64,000 nt of DNA, from NCBI RefSeq assembly GCF_910592395.1, contig NC_088317.1, positions 8,186,001 to 8,250,000 of the forward strand, written 5' to 3'. The notes under the pieces are model-generated. The model saw nothing but the letters and a program-made list of their open reading frames with translations. It ran no database searches and was not told where the DNA came from. This DNA is from Lineus longissimus (lineage: Eukaryota > Nemertea > Pilidiophora > Heteronemertea > Lineidae). Position numbers and translations under genes: made by a program. Positions 56,213 through 64,000 of this stretch are shown here, piece after piece (within the stretch, counting starts at the first letter, position 1; every line of letters begins with the position of its first letter).

Positions 56213-56283
56213 ACCGGGAAACGAACCCGCGCCAACACATAACCTCAGGTGTGGAAGCTCCATGCTTTACACACTCGGCTATT
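56213..56283 (-). repeat. tRNA-like (Ser/Leu type) pseudogene or SINE head
   Basis: On minus, TAGCCGAGTGTGTAAAGCAT resembles an A box of class II tRNAs, and GCGGGTTCGTTTCCCGG is a good T-arm/B box with pairing CGGG/CCCG. The anticodon arm does not fold properly, so a functional tRNA is unlikely. Confidence 0.5.
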
Positions 56284-56478
56284 AAACTTTCTACTATACA
56301 AATGACATTTATGCCTATTTAACACCTGTTTAACAGTAATTGCGCCAGTGCTGCCATCTGATAACTTTTGGCCTAACCAAATAAGTGAACAGTGCTGCCA
56401 TCTGCTAACTTTTGGCCTAACCAAAATTCAAGTAATCCAGTGACAGACATGCATTCAAATAATCTATGCTAATTAAAT

Positions 56479-56622
56479 ATGGAAAAGATTTACTGCCTTA
56501 GATGTAAGGAAATTACAGATAATTCGGGTAAGTTAACTCATCACATAGCTTCAAATTGACACAGATATCTACTGGTCAAGTGCGCGAAATGTCACAAGAA
56601 TAAAAGCAAGTTTACTACTTAA
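56479..56622 (+). pseudogene. 47-codon zinc-ribbon-like mini-gene with one stop
   Basis: ATG 56,479 starts MEKIYCLRCKEITDNSG. TGA at codon 27 (56,557-56,559) interrupts, and the same frame goes on to KCAKCHKNKSKF and TAA (56,620-56,622). Two Cys-x2-Cys pairs about 26 residues apart, followed by a Lys-Ser-Lys-Phe end, match the layout of tiny zinc-ribbon proteins that I know from Polinton/Maverick-like elements and some large DNA viruses. That link is inference from layout only. It lies 22 bp before the next frame on the same strand. Confidence 0.42.
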
Positions 56623-56643
56623 TGATTTTTTTTATTCTAAATC

Positions 56644-57225
56644 ATGAGTGAAAGAATGTACAGTTATGTCTCCTTAGAGAAGTATTTCAGTAAAATTCAG
56701 TATTTCAATCCAATGAAACAGTTTACACCTATGAAACAAAATGGTTACATTAGACCAAGGGTTGAACCATTAATGACAATCTCTGAAGAAGATCCGGACA
56801 AAGTGCACAGAGCAGATCTCAAACTTACAGTTACACCTATGAATCAGGTAACACCTATGAATCAGGTAACACCTATGAACCAGGTAACACCTATGAACCA
56901 GGTAACACCTATGAAACAGTATGATACATTCACAGGAAGTGATGCTCAATTGTGCCATAACTGCAAACGATGGACACTTTTTGAATGCCAGAAAAAAACT
57001 GAATTTTGACAGACCGGCCAAGCAACTTTACATGTACTGCAGGAATTGCAATTCGACCACTTACAGTGATGACTTTAAGAATGCAGAGATAACGATTGAG
57101 AACAAAACACGTTACTTTGACTACATCATCAGAGGTCTTGGCCAGACACGTCTGTCAGATTTATCAGTAAATGATTTGAAACATTTTGTTGAAAGTAGGA
57201 TTAAGGTTTACTTCTCAAGTCCAAG
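56644..57225 (+). pseudogene. Protein with six-residue repeats and two CxxC pairs, frameshifted, cut by DIRS element
   Basis: ATG 56,644 opens a frame whose central part is five near-identical 18-bp repeats (TPMNQV, 56,830-56,925). CHNC follows. At a run of seven A (56,992-56,998) the frame goes out; the other frame continues with YCRNCNS, then FDYIIRGLGQTRLSDLSVND and FVESRIKVYF up to the DIRS boundary at 57,226. One A less would keep the frame. The two CxxC pairs suggest a metal-bound module. Family unknown. It may belong with the mini-gene upstream. Confidence 0.4.
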
Positions 57226-57269
57226 AAAATGCCCATTTCCTTACAAGAAATGGCCATTTTGTTAGTTCA

Positions 57270-57442
57270 TACTTACCTATGGAACACTTTTGCATGTTAC
57301 TCCATTTGGGCTCAAACACAAGAGTATCCCTTTAATTTTCTAAAGGGAGAACTGAGTTAACAGCTCGGCCGCCAGGCGGCGCCCTGACCGATCCCGCGAG
57401 ATCGCGCCGATCTCATGCCGCCATATTTAGTCTTTACTCTTG
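57270..57442. repeat. DIRS inverted terminal repeat, 3' side
   Basis: ACTTACCTATGGAACACTTT through TCTTTACTCTTG is the reverse complement of 63,603-63,773. It contains a GC-rich part (GCTCGGCCGCCAGGCGGCG) and GCCGCCATATTTAGTC. Confidence 0.88.
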
Positions 57443-57490
57443 AGCGTTAATAAAGAGTATGTCCCGTTTGTGGGGACGGCGGGAGGGCCG

Positions 57491-57588
57491 TGTTCCATAG
57501 GTAAGTATGAACTAACAAAATTGCCATTTCTTGTAAGGAAATGGGCATTTTGTGTCATTCAAACTTACCTATGGAACACTTTTGCATC
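57491..57588. repeat. DIRS internal complementary region
   Basis: 57,491-57,551 is the inverted copy of the left terminus (57,226-57,287). It passes without a break into 57,546-57,588, the inverted copy of the right terminus (63,748-63,790). The join overlaps at CATTTT, so the segment is the complement of the two element ends fused. That is the template expected for closing a circular intermediate in the DIRS-1 model. Confidence 0.88.
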
Positions 57589-58018
57589 GAATCCCAGCAA
57601 CCTATTGGAGGTGGGAAACGAGGACTTACCTAAGGCTGAGCTGTTGTTCCATCCAGGAGGCACCACCGGCATATTAGCTAAGGAGGACCGCCAGGGGAAA
57701 GAAATGGGGAGAACCGGAGGACCGGTATTTTGATCTCGGTATTACAATCATATTATAGAGAGTAATAGACCCATTCTCCGGAAAGCGCTAGAATTGCATA
57801 ATAAAACCATCTTCTTTCCGGCAACAGAGCTTAGAGCAAGTAAGGCATGTTGAAGGGTGTAGAATGAGTTATTGCTAAACAACAATAAGAAATTGCGTCC
57901 TTTCTAGTCTACTAGGGGTTGCCTGGATTGTTGAAGATAGGGCATATCAAAAATGGCGCAAGATGCGCGTTTGACTCTTCAATCGGGCTTCCCCCCCCCT
58001 TTTTTGATCTAGCCAGGA
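57589..58018. other. DIRS 3' untranslated part
   Basis: Between the recombinase stop and the internal complementary region; no frame of note. Confidence 0.6.
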
Positions 58019-59125
58019 TCAAACAACATGCCCCGCAGACACAATCGGGCCGATTGTGTGCATGCCATCTACGAGGGAAGAAACGTCTCGTAGGTAGAAA
58101 CGAGAGAATGTGGAGTGATTACTCCAACATGCAGTGGAAACGACTTCTTGAAGAGCAACTCCTCGGTAGTTAGCCCAGGAGGTGGCTAGTGCTCTAACTT
58201 CGTGCGCTGAGATGTTAGCTAGCGCACGAAGATCAGAGGAAGTCTTCAAGGTGTTGTAGGAAAGACGAATAGTCTCCACAATCCACCTTGAAATAGTGGC
58301 GGCCGCTATCTCTCGTTTATTTCCCTCCTTATAGGACAAAAACAAACGCTCTCTCCCCTGGCAGATAACGGGAGGTTTTGTCCTATTTATGTAGAACTTT
58401 AGGGCCCTGACGGGACATAAAGTTCTGTTAGGAAGATCATAAGAGATCGTTCCTGACAGAGAGGGAATAGTAACCGGGGGCCGAGAGGCGGCCGGTCCCT
58501 GGTTCTTCGCCAGAAATCCTGGTATGAAAGCCAGGATAACCTCCCCTCCCTCTCTAAAAGCCAGCTTCTTAAAAGAAAGTGCATGGAGCTCTGATCTCCG
58601 TTGGGCGGTAGCCAAGGCTACTAGAAAGACCGTTTTGAGTGTCAGATATTTCATGGATGAAATAGACATGGGTTCAAAAGGATGCCTCATGAGCACCTTA
58701 AGGACAACAGAAAGGTCCCATTTAGGGGTGTTGTGAACCGGTCTAGGACGCTCTAATAACATTCCTCTGAAAAGAGGGGTTATTTGGTCCTCCCAACGAA
58801 GATCCCAGGTGCTTAAAACACGGAGGGTAGAAGCGATGGCGGACTTGTACCCTTTTATAGCCGTGACAGCTAGTTGTCTTTCCGTGAATAATTCAATAAG
58901 GAAATCAACTAATCTGTATATAGAGGGAGATATCGGAATAACTCCGTTCTCCCTGCACCAGGAAGTGAAGGTAGACCACTTTCCTTGATATACATCAAGG
59001 GTAGACCCCCTTTGAGGTGCGGACATGCGCTTGACAGCGATGTCCGAAAAGCCTCTCTGGTGGAGATGCAACTGGATAAGTTCCAGGCGTGAAACTTGAA
59101 AAATCCAGGGTTCTGGTGGTAGCAT
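58019..59125 (-). CDS. DIRS tyrosine recombinase (about 368 aa)
   Basis: Start taken at ATG 59,125. The frame is open further upstream, but that part lies antiparallel in phase to the RT and has no family content. An N-terminal SAM-like core-binding part (YQGKWSTFTSWCRENGV) is followed by the catalytic domain: first Arg in ATAQRRSEL (residues 176-177), HEVR (His 308, Arg 311) and the nucleophile Tyr at residue 344 in FSRFYLRD, with CWSNHSTF before it. These are the R-H-R-Y residues of DIRS recombinases. It would integrate the circular cDNA. It overlaps the 3' end of the RT frame by 217 bp in another frame, which is usual in DIRS elements. Confidence 0.92.
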   Translation of the reverse strand: MLPPEPWIFQVSRLELIQLHLHQRGFSDIAVKRMSAPQRGSTLDVYQGKWSTFTSWCRENGVIPISPSIYRLVDFLIELFTERQLAVTAIKGYKSAIASTLRVLSTWDLRWEDQITPLFRGMLLERPRPVHNTPKWDLSVVLKVLMRHPFEPMSISSMKYLTLKTVFLVALATAQRRSELHALSFKKLAFREGGEVILAFIPGFLAKNQGPAASRPPVTIPSLSGTISYDLPNRTLCPVRALKFYINRTKPPVICQGRERLFLSYKEGNKREIAAATISRWIVETIRLSYNTLKTSSDLRALANISAHEVRALATSWANYRGVALQEVVSTACWSNHSTFSRFYLRDVSSLVDGMHTIGPIVSAGHVV

Positions 59126-62100
59126 CTCCCCAGGGGGTGCCACAGGAGGTGCTTCCAAGTAGGAAGACTCCTGGTGTGGTCTATCAGGAGCTCCAGCAAG
59201 GCTGGGAACCAGGCCTGATTTGGCCAGCAAGGTGCGATGAGAGTTATTCTCACCGGGTGGCTGGTCAAGATCTTGTTCAGGACTGGTTGGATAAGAGGGA
59301 GGGGTGGAAACGCATATGCGTTCAGCCCGACCCAAGAGGCTGTAAGGCTGTCGACTTCCAGGGCCTCTTCGTCCGGAAGTGGAGAGTAATAGATGGGAAG
59401 GCGATTGTTCAGCCTGGTGGCGAACAGATCTACCTTCGGAGATTGCCAAAGGCGACAAAGGTCGTCTACAATCTCCTGATGGAGTGTCCACTCTGTCTGA
59501 ACTAGCTTGTTCTGACGGGACAGGGCGTCGGCAAGGGGGTTGCGATTGCCCGGTATGTGTCTGGCACATATCGATACTCCAAGGTCGGCACAAAGATGGT
59601 AAAGCTCCCAAGTTAGCTGGCAAAGAATGCCGGACTTTGTGCCTCCCTGTCTCCTGACATATGCTACTACTGTAGAATTGTCGGAGAACAGGGTTACTCT
59701 CCGATTCTTCAGGCGAAGGGAAAGAGCCCTCACGGCAAGAAGGACAGCCTTCATTTCCAATATATTTATTGGAAGAATGGTCTCCTCCCTTGTCCATAGA
59801 CCCCTTATGGACATGTCCCCGTTGTTCAGATGTGCTCCCCACCCTAGTAGGGAAGCATCTGTGAACAGGGACACTTCTGGGGGCGGTGGAGCAAGATCTA
59901 CACCGCTTTGGAGATGAGTCTCCGACTCCCAGAAGTTCCAGACGTTCTTGAGTAGGTATTGAGGTATCAATACCAACTTGTCTAATGGGTCCCTGTGGGG
60001 TTTCCATAGAGACATTAGAAACATCTGGATGGGACGCATATATAGACGGCCAAGGGGGATTTGGTCTGCTGCCGAATTCAGAAGTCCCAAAAGGCTCAAG
60101 CATCGCCTTGCGGGAGCTTGAGTCCTTCCTCTGAATTCTGCGACGAGATGAAGAATTTTCTTTATCCTGTCTAGGGGGGGGGGGGGCAGCATTTTCCCTA
60201 TGGCCGTAAGGAACCGAACTCCAACGTAAACGAAGTCTTGGGATGGTATGAATTCTGACTTTGTTTCGTTGATAATCCAACCTGCGGAAACTACTTTTTG
60301 CTTTAGAACCTGAAGTTGTTGCAGTAGTAGTTCCCGCGATTTGCAACGGAGTAGCCAATCGTCTAGGTAGTGATGGAGCTTGAACCCCATCACGTGAAAG
60401 GGAGCGACGAAGGCTGTGACTATCATCGTAAAAATTAGGGGTGCCGATGCCAGACCAAACGGCAGGGCCCTGAATTGATACGTCTTTCCTTCGTAATGGA
60501 ATCGAAGGAAGTGTTGATAGTCTGGATGGATCGGTACATGTAAGTACGCATCCGTTAAATCCATTGATACCGCCCAATCGTTGGGCTGTATCGCCGTTGC
60601 TATATACCTGGTGGTTTCCATCTTGAAATGAGGAACATTCAAGAAGGTGTTTAACCTGGAAAGGTCTATGATCAGCCTCCATGTCCCTGCTTTCTTGGGA
60701 ACCAAGAAAACGTGGCTGTAAAAGCCGGGGGAGCATGGATCTTGAAGGACCTGGATAGCTTGCTTCTCCAGTATTGTCGCGACCTCTGCTTGGAGGGCAG
60801 AGGCCTTGACTGGGTCCTTCGGTGGCTGAACTGGGGTTGGATATATGGTAGTCGGGGGGGTACGGTTGAAATCTAGTTTCACTCCGTACCTCAACATGTT
60901 TGGGACTGGGGACCCCTTTGGGCACCAATCGTCCCAAATGTCTGCAAATTTTTGCAGACGGCCCCCGACTATCGGAGTCGGCTCCTTTTTGCGTCCGGGA
61001 GGAGAAAGGAGGGGGGAGTCACCTCTTCCGGCCAGCACCCCTTGGGCAAAAGGAGTGCTTAGTCGGACCGGATCCACCCTGGTTAGAGGAAGTATTTTCC
61101 TCTTTCCAGTCCGGCGACCCTCCGCTTCCCGTCGGAAGGATCCAGCAGGAGCAGGCTGACTAGGCGGGGTAGGCCTAGGCAGGACCTGCCTGGCGTACGG
61201 GATTGAACCCGATGCCTGCTGGGGCCTCTCTATCTTTCTAGCGTTAGGTAGAGAGGTCTTGGCCCTCTGTGTCGCAGTGGGGGCATATAATTTGTCCCAA
61301 TCTTTCTGTGCTTGAGCCGCCTCTTGTACATAATCTTCGAACAGGAAAGAACCGTCCATAGGAGCGGTTCTTAAGGCCCCTTCCAGCTGGAGGGATCTGA
61401 TGACATTGAGAGAGCCCAGTGCGGCGTCTCTACGGAGTAGGACGCTATTTGCTGCGGTCTTGGCGGACAGAGCAATAGCGTGCCTAATCGAATGTGACAA
61501 GGATGTCACAAGCGATTTTGTGTCATCAGATAGTGACTCATTATCTTTTAGGGATCTGGCTAGGGCCAGGTTAGTGTGCTCTGCGTAGGAGAGCACCGCT
61601 AACGTGTTTTTGGCCAGACCCTCTTGTGCTCTAAGGTCTCGGTAAGCCGAGGAGGAGGTCACCCTAGGCACGAGTTGGTCCAGCTGTACATCGTCCTTTA
61701 ATATGGAAGTCGATGCTGCAGCTGGACAGCCGGCCGAGCTGACTCGATAATAATCAGCGCGGTACTGCCTAACGGGAGGAAGTTGTGCCGTGAACAACCT
61801 CCCCGGTTTACACCAAGCTTCCGGTCCGACTGCCGGAAGGACAGGGATGGAAGTACGTTGGTGGGCGCCTTGTGAGTCTCTGATTGTATGCTCCAAAAGT
61901 TCAGAGACTGCTACCACCGACGGGGAGGGAGGAAGGAATTCAAGTGCCCGAGTGGAGCCTTGAGAAACCTGTGGATTGGGATCCACTTCCTGTCCCCAGA
62001 GTGAAAAGGTCGGTGTTGACAAGGCTGGCAGTTCCGGCGGGGTAGGGCACAGATCCTGCGGGAGGTACGCTCTGATCAAGGATCTGAGTGTCCTCATATC

Positions 62101-63306
62101 CGACAAGATACTGGCCTCCTCTGGTGACAGCTCCTCCTGATTGGGGGAGCGGTAGCCTGGCTGAGAACTCTCGTTCTCAGAAAATTCCTCTAAAATAGAG
62201 GAGTCGGATGGTGGGTATCCGATGGGACCAGGCGCACCAGAGGAACCGGAACCCTGCTCCAGATGACTGAGTCTATCAGTAAGACCTGCTACCATCTGGA
62301 TGAGCTGGGACAGTTGCTGTCCCGACGCGGGTTCCGGACCCGACGTGCGGCTTCTCTCAACGACGGGCGGTTGAGGCGAGGGTGAGCGCATAAGCGAACC
62401 CTGGAAGCCGTATGTACGGGCGAATGGGTCTTCCGGAAGCGGAAGATGCCCATATTCTGAACCAGAGTTCAGATGTCCTCTCTGCGTAGCTCGTTCCATG
62501 GGAACGACGCCTCTGCTACGAGGAGGGGGTGGCACTTCCGGTTGGTTCCACCCAAGAGGTTGGCCAACGTAGGAAGGTGCCTGCATTTCCGGTAGGACGA
62601 AGTCCGAAACCGGAAATGCCCGTAACTCCTTCGCCGGTATGGAGCTACTGGAAGCCCTTTTAGAAGGAGGTACGGAGGGCGGAAACGCTGTTACCGAAGA
62701 CGCATGGCGTTTCGGAGGTGGCGTTATAAGGTCCGGCCCTACTCTACTGTGTCCGTGAGGACTGGGGTTATTTCGCAGTAAAGACTGAGAAAAACCCCCA
62801 GTAGAGTTTTCGGTTACTGAAAAACGGGAGCCCGCGTCAGTAACCGGAACTGCAATCGGCGGACCGGAAGCAGGGTGCTCCCGCGGGTACAAAGGGCTTG
62901 TACTCGGGGGAGCGGACGACAGAGGAACCGGAAGGTTCCCTGAGGTCCGGGGTATATTAAACCCTTGGAGACTTATTGGATGTAAGTCTCCCTTGGGACC
63001 ACAGACATTAATAATGTCAGATCCCGCATCCTTCGCAGCCGCGGCCGGAACCGGAACTCGGCTGACGGAAGGGGTGGTGGCGGGAGGTTTGCTAGACCTC
63101 CGGGTTATATGCCCGGAAACGGAACCGGAAGAGGGTTTAGGCGTCTTCGCGGCCCGTTTCCCGCCACCAGACGCATTCCTTTGTGGTGAGACAATGGATG
63201 CCGTCGGAGGGGTACGCCATATAAAAAATGGTACCAATGACAATAAAAACACTGGGAACCCCAAGTAGGCCAGAAAGGACGCAATAATTAATGGAAAGGA
63301 AAACAT
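58909..63306 (-). CDS. DIRS Gag-like/reverse transcriptase/RNase H polyprotein (about 1465 aa)
   Basis: From ATG 63,306, the first 30 residues are strongly hydrophobic (FSFPLIIASFLAYLGFPVFL), followed by about 700 Pro/Ser-rich residues of Gag-like type. RT follows: WRLIIDLSRLN, SMDLTDAYLHVPIH, and the catalytic YLDD at residue 980 (60,358-60,369). RNase H has TDASLLGWG (Asp at about residue 1150), an ILEMKAV Glu and FSDNSTVVAY, then HIPGNRNPLADALSR. The end carries the DIRS-typical KVDLFATRLNN...DSLTASW region. No stop or shift was seen over 4.4 kb. The hydrophobic N-terminus is unusual for this family, and translation might start further in. Confidence 0.9.
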   Translation of the reverse strand: MFSFPLIIASFLAYLGFPVFLLSLVPFFIWRTPPTASIVSPQRNASGGGKRAAKTPKPSSGSVSGHITRRSSKPPATTPSVSRVPVPAAAAKDAGSDIINVCGPKGDLHPISLQGFNIPRTSGNLPVPLSSAPPSTSPLYPREHPASGPPIAVPVTDAGSRFSVTENSTGGFSQSLLRNNPSPHGHSRVGPDLITPPPKRHASSVTAFPPSVPPSKRASSSSIPAKELRAFPVSDFVLPEMQAPSYVGQPLGWNQPEVPPPPRSRGVVPMERATQRGHLNSGSEYGHLPLPEDPFARTYGFQGSLMRSPSPQPPVVERSRTSGPEPASGQQLSQLIQMVAGLTDRLSHLEQGSGSSGAPGPIGYPPSDSSILEEFSENESSQPGYRSPNQEELSPEEASILSDMRTLRSLIRAYLPQDLCPTPPELPALSTPTFSLWGQEVDPNPQVSQGSTRALEFLPPSPSVVAVSELLEHTIRDSQGAHQRTSIPVLPAVGPEAWCKPGRLFTAQLPPVRQYRADYYRVSSAGCPAAASTSILKDDVQLDQLVPRVTSSSAYRDLRAQEGLAKNTLAVLSYAEHTNLALARSLKDNESLSDDTKSLVTSLSHSIRHAIALSAKTAANSVLLRRDAALGSLNVIRSLQLEGALRTAPMDGSFLFEDYVQEAAQAQKDWDKLYAPTATQRAKTSLPNARKIERPQQASGSIPYARQVLPRPTPPSQPAPAGSFRREAEGRRTGKRKILPLTRVDPVRLSTPFAQGVLAGRGDSPLLSPPGRKKEPTPIVGGRLQKFADIWDDWCPKGSPVPNMLRYGVKLDFNRTPPTTIYPTPVQPPKDPVKASALQAEVATILEKQAIQVLQDPCSPGFYSHVFLVPKKAGTWRLIIDLSRLNTFLNVPHFKMETTRYIATAIQPNDWAVSMDLTDAYLHVPIHPDYQHFLRFHYEGKTYQFRALPFGLASAPLIFTMIVTAFVAPFHVMGFKLHHYLDDWLLRCKSRELLLQQLQVLKQKVVSAGWIINETKSEFIPSQDFVYVGVRFLTAIGKMLPPPPLDRIKKILHLVAEFRGRTQAPARRCLSLLGLLNSAADQIPLGRLYMRPIQMFLMSLWKPHRDPLDKLVLIPQYLLKNVWNFWESETHLQSGVDLAPPPPEVSLFTDASLLGWGAHLNNGDMSIRGLWTREETILPINILEMKAVLLAVRALSLRLKNRRVTLFSDNSTVVAYVRRQGGTKSGILCQLTWELYHLCADLGVSICARHIPGNRNPLADALSRQNKLVQTEWTLHQEIVDDLCRLWQSPKVDLFATRLNNRLPIYYSPLPDEEALEVDSLTASWVGLNAYAFPPLPLIQPVLNKILTSHPVRITLIAPCWPNQAWFPALLELLIDHTRSLPTWKHLLWHPLGRCYHQNPGFFKFHAWNLSSCISTREAFRTSLSSACPHLKGGLPLMYIKESGLPSLPGAGRTELFRYLPLYTD

Positions 63307-63602
63307 GCCTAGTTGAATTAAACACTTTTGCAATGGATCTGAGTCTTGTTCATTACAATAGAGCGGAGAATAGCCTACTTAACTCTACCCTACCAAGATC
63401 AAAATAATGGAGCCGGGTCGACTAAGCTAGCTAAGAAAATGTCTATAATTAAATAGACTGGGCAATACTAATGCCAAGATTAGTTTGGCGGTCTACTCCG
63501 TAGGTGAATGAACCCAAAAATCGTCTAGACTTGGCTGGTTGAATTTGGTTTTAAATCGAATTCACGGCAGCTTTGAAAAAACGATGTGCTTCGTAGAAGC
63601 AC
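63307..63602. other. DIRS 5' leader
   Basis: Between the 5'-side terminal repeat and the long frame. An in-frame TTG at 63,333 would add nine residues, but ATG 63,306 is preferred. Confidence 0.55.
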
Positions 63603-63773
63603 AAGAGTAAAGACTGAATATGGCGGCATGAGATCGGCGCGATTTCGCGGGATCGGTCAGGGCGCTGCCTGGCGGCCGAGCTGTTAACTCAGTTCTCCCT
63701 TTAGAAAATTAAAGGGATACTCTTTTGTTTGAGCCCAAATGGAGTAACATGCAAAAGTGTTCCATAGGTAAGT
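63603..63773. repeat. DIRS inverted terminal repeat, 5' side
   Basis: Inverted copy of 57,270-57,442 with a few substitutions (for example GATTTCGCGGG against the inverse of CCCGCGAGATC). Confidence 0.88.
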
Positions 63774-63790
63774 TTGAATGACACAAAATG

Positions 63791-64000
63791 GCTCTGTTTG
63801 ACCAGCTATGAAAAAATAGTTGTCACGCTCAATTGCAAGTTTCCAACTTACGCGCTTTCCAACTTACGCGCTTCATGTGCTTCACGTGCCTCACGCTCCT
63901 GCTTCTCACGCTCAAACTCTCACTGTATTTACAACTTTTTCAGTTCCAACCCTGGATCAGACTCACGCTCAGCAGATGCACCTTTAGGCGTAGATGATGT
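63791..64000 (-). pseudogene. Charged coiled-coil fragment, Gag-like, degenerate
   Basis: On minus, frames with stops between them read ERESDPGLELKKL and then EFEREKQEREAREAHEARKL. Heptad-like Glu/Arg-rich runs of this type are common in Gag regions of invertebrate retroelements. Two stops and a TAA after KLESA mark it as decayed. It continues beyond the window. Confidence 0.35.

Larger units (their letters stand above)
57226..63790 (-). mobile_element. DIRS-type tyrosine-recombinase retrotransposon, apparently complete
   Basis: The element lies on minus. It has inverted terminal repeats (57,270-57,442 and 63,603-63,773, about 170 bp with a few differences), an internal complementary region at 57,491-57,588, a long Gag-like/RT/RNase H frame and an overlapping tyrosine recombinase, with no LTRs. 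AAAATG is present at both termini (57,226-57,231 and 63,785-63,790) and there is no longer target duplication, as expected for recombinase-mediated integration of a circle. All frames are open, so it may be a young copy. Confidence 0.9.

Noticed and set aside
56213-56283. Functional tRNA gene on minus
   Set aside because: A and B boxes are present but the anticodon arm does not fold and no acceptor stem pairs; treated as SINE head or pseudogene.
59126-60937. Upstream extension of the recombinase frame (about 600 codons)
   Set aside because: It lies over the RT/RNase H in another frame, is Ser/Arg/Pro-rich without family content, and is explained by codon bias of the RT frame.
1-64000. Prokaryotic defence system or operon
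   Set aside because: No ribosome-binding-site-led gene runs or bacterial families; introns, SINE-like sequence and animal transposons dominate.

Overview
This window looks like a repeat-dominated stretch of an invertebrate metazoan nuclear genome. Genes with GT-AG introns, tRNA-derived SINE-like sequence, DIRS, Ty3/gypsy, pogo, PIF/Harbinger and foldback elements, and frequent AGGCCTA-type words all occur together. A marine deuterostome (echinoderm, hemichordate or lancelet) is my best guess, by inference only. I see no bacterial operon, CRISPR array, rRNA or clearly functional tRNA.

Layout. 1 to about 11.5 kb: a large Ty3/gypsy retrotransposon on the minus strand, running off the left edge. 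Its gag stop codon overlaps a TTTAAAC slip site, it has two retropepsin-like domains in tandem, and then RT-RNase H-integrase. It was hit twice: by a 754-bp MITE with TA duplications in pol, and by a 2.7-kb pogo-like transposon exactly at the gag start codon. About 12.0-15.6 kb: a second, decayed gypsy-type element that has lost the RT catalytic core; another copy of its LTR lies at 48.7 kb. 16.4-17.0 kb: a broken DDE transposase. 17-32 kb: mostly non-coding, with MITEs, dispersed repeats, one convincing minus-strand exon with paired Cys/His residues (24.0-24.5 kb) and a possible plus-strand terminal exon (23.26 kb).

32.7-37.3 kb: two small plus-strand exons that splice in frame across a 4.4-kb intron. 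The intron contains a 2.6-kb, almost perfectly symmetric foldback palindrome built from 347-bp units, and a Harbinger MITE. 39.2-42.1 kb: a Harbinger transposon with a recently broken transposase and another long-TIR element nested inside it. 42-56 kb: minisatellites, MITEs and fragments of retroelement pol. 56.5-57.2 kb: two short broken reading frames with CxxC pairs. 57.2-63.8 kb: an apparently intact DIRS-type tyrosine-recombinase retrotransposon with inverted terminal repeats and an internal complementary region. 63.8-64.0 kb: a degenerate gag-like charged coil.

How it fits together: most of the coding capacity belongs to mobile DNA at different ages. The DIRS element and the first gypsy are nearly intact in frame. 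The second gypsy, the Harbinger and the pogo copies are dead or missing key residues and probably serve only as substrates. Host coding sequence is limited to a few candidate exons.
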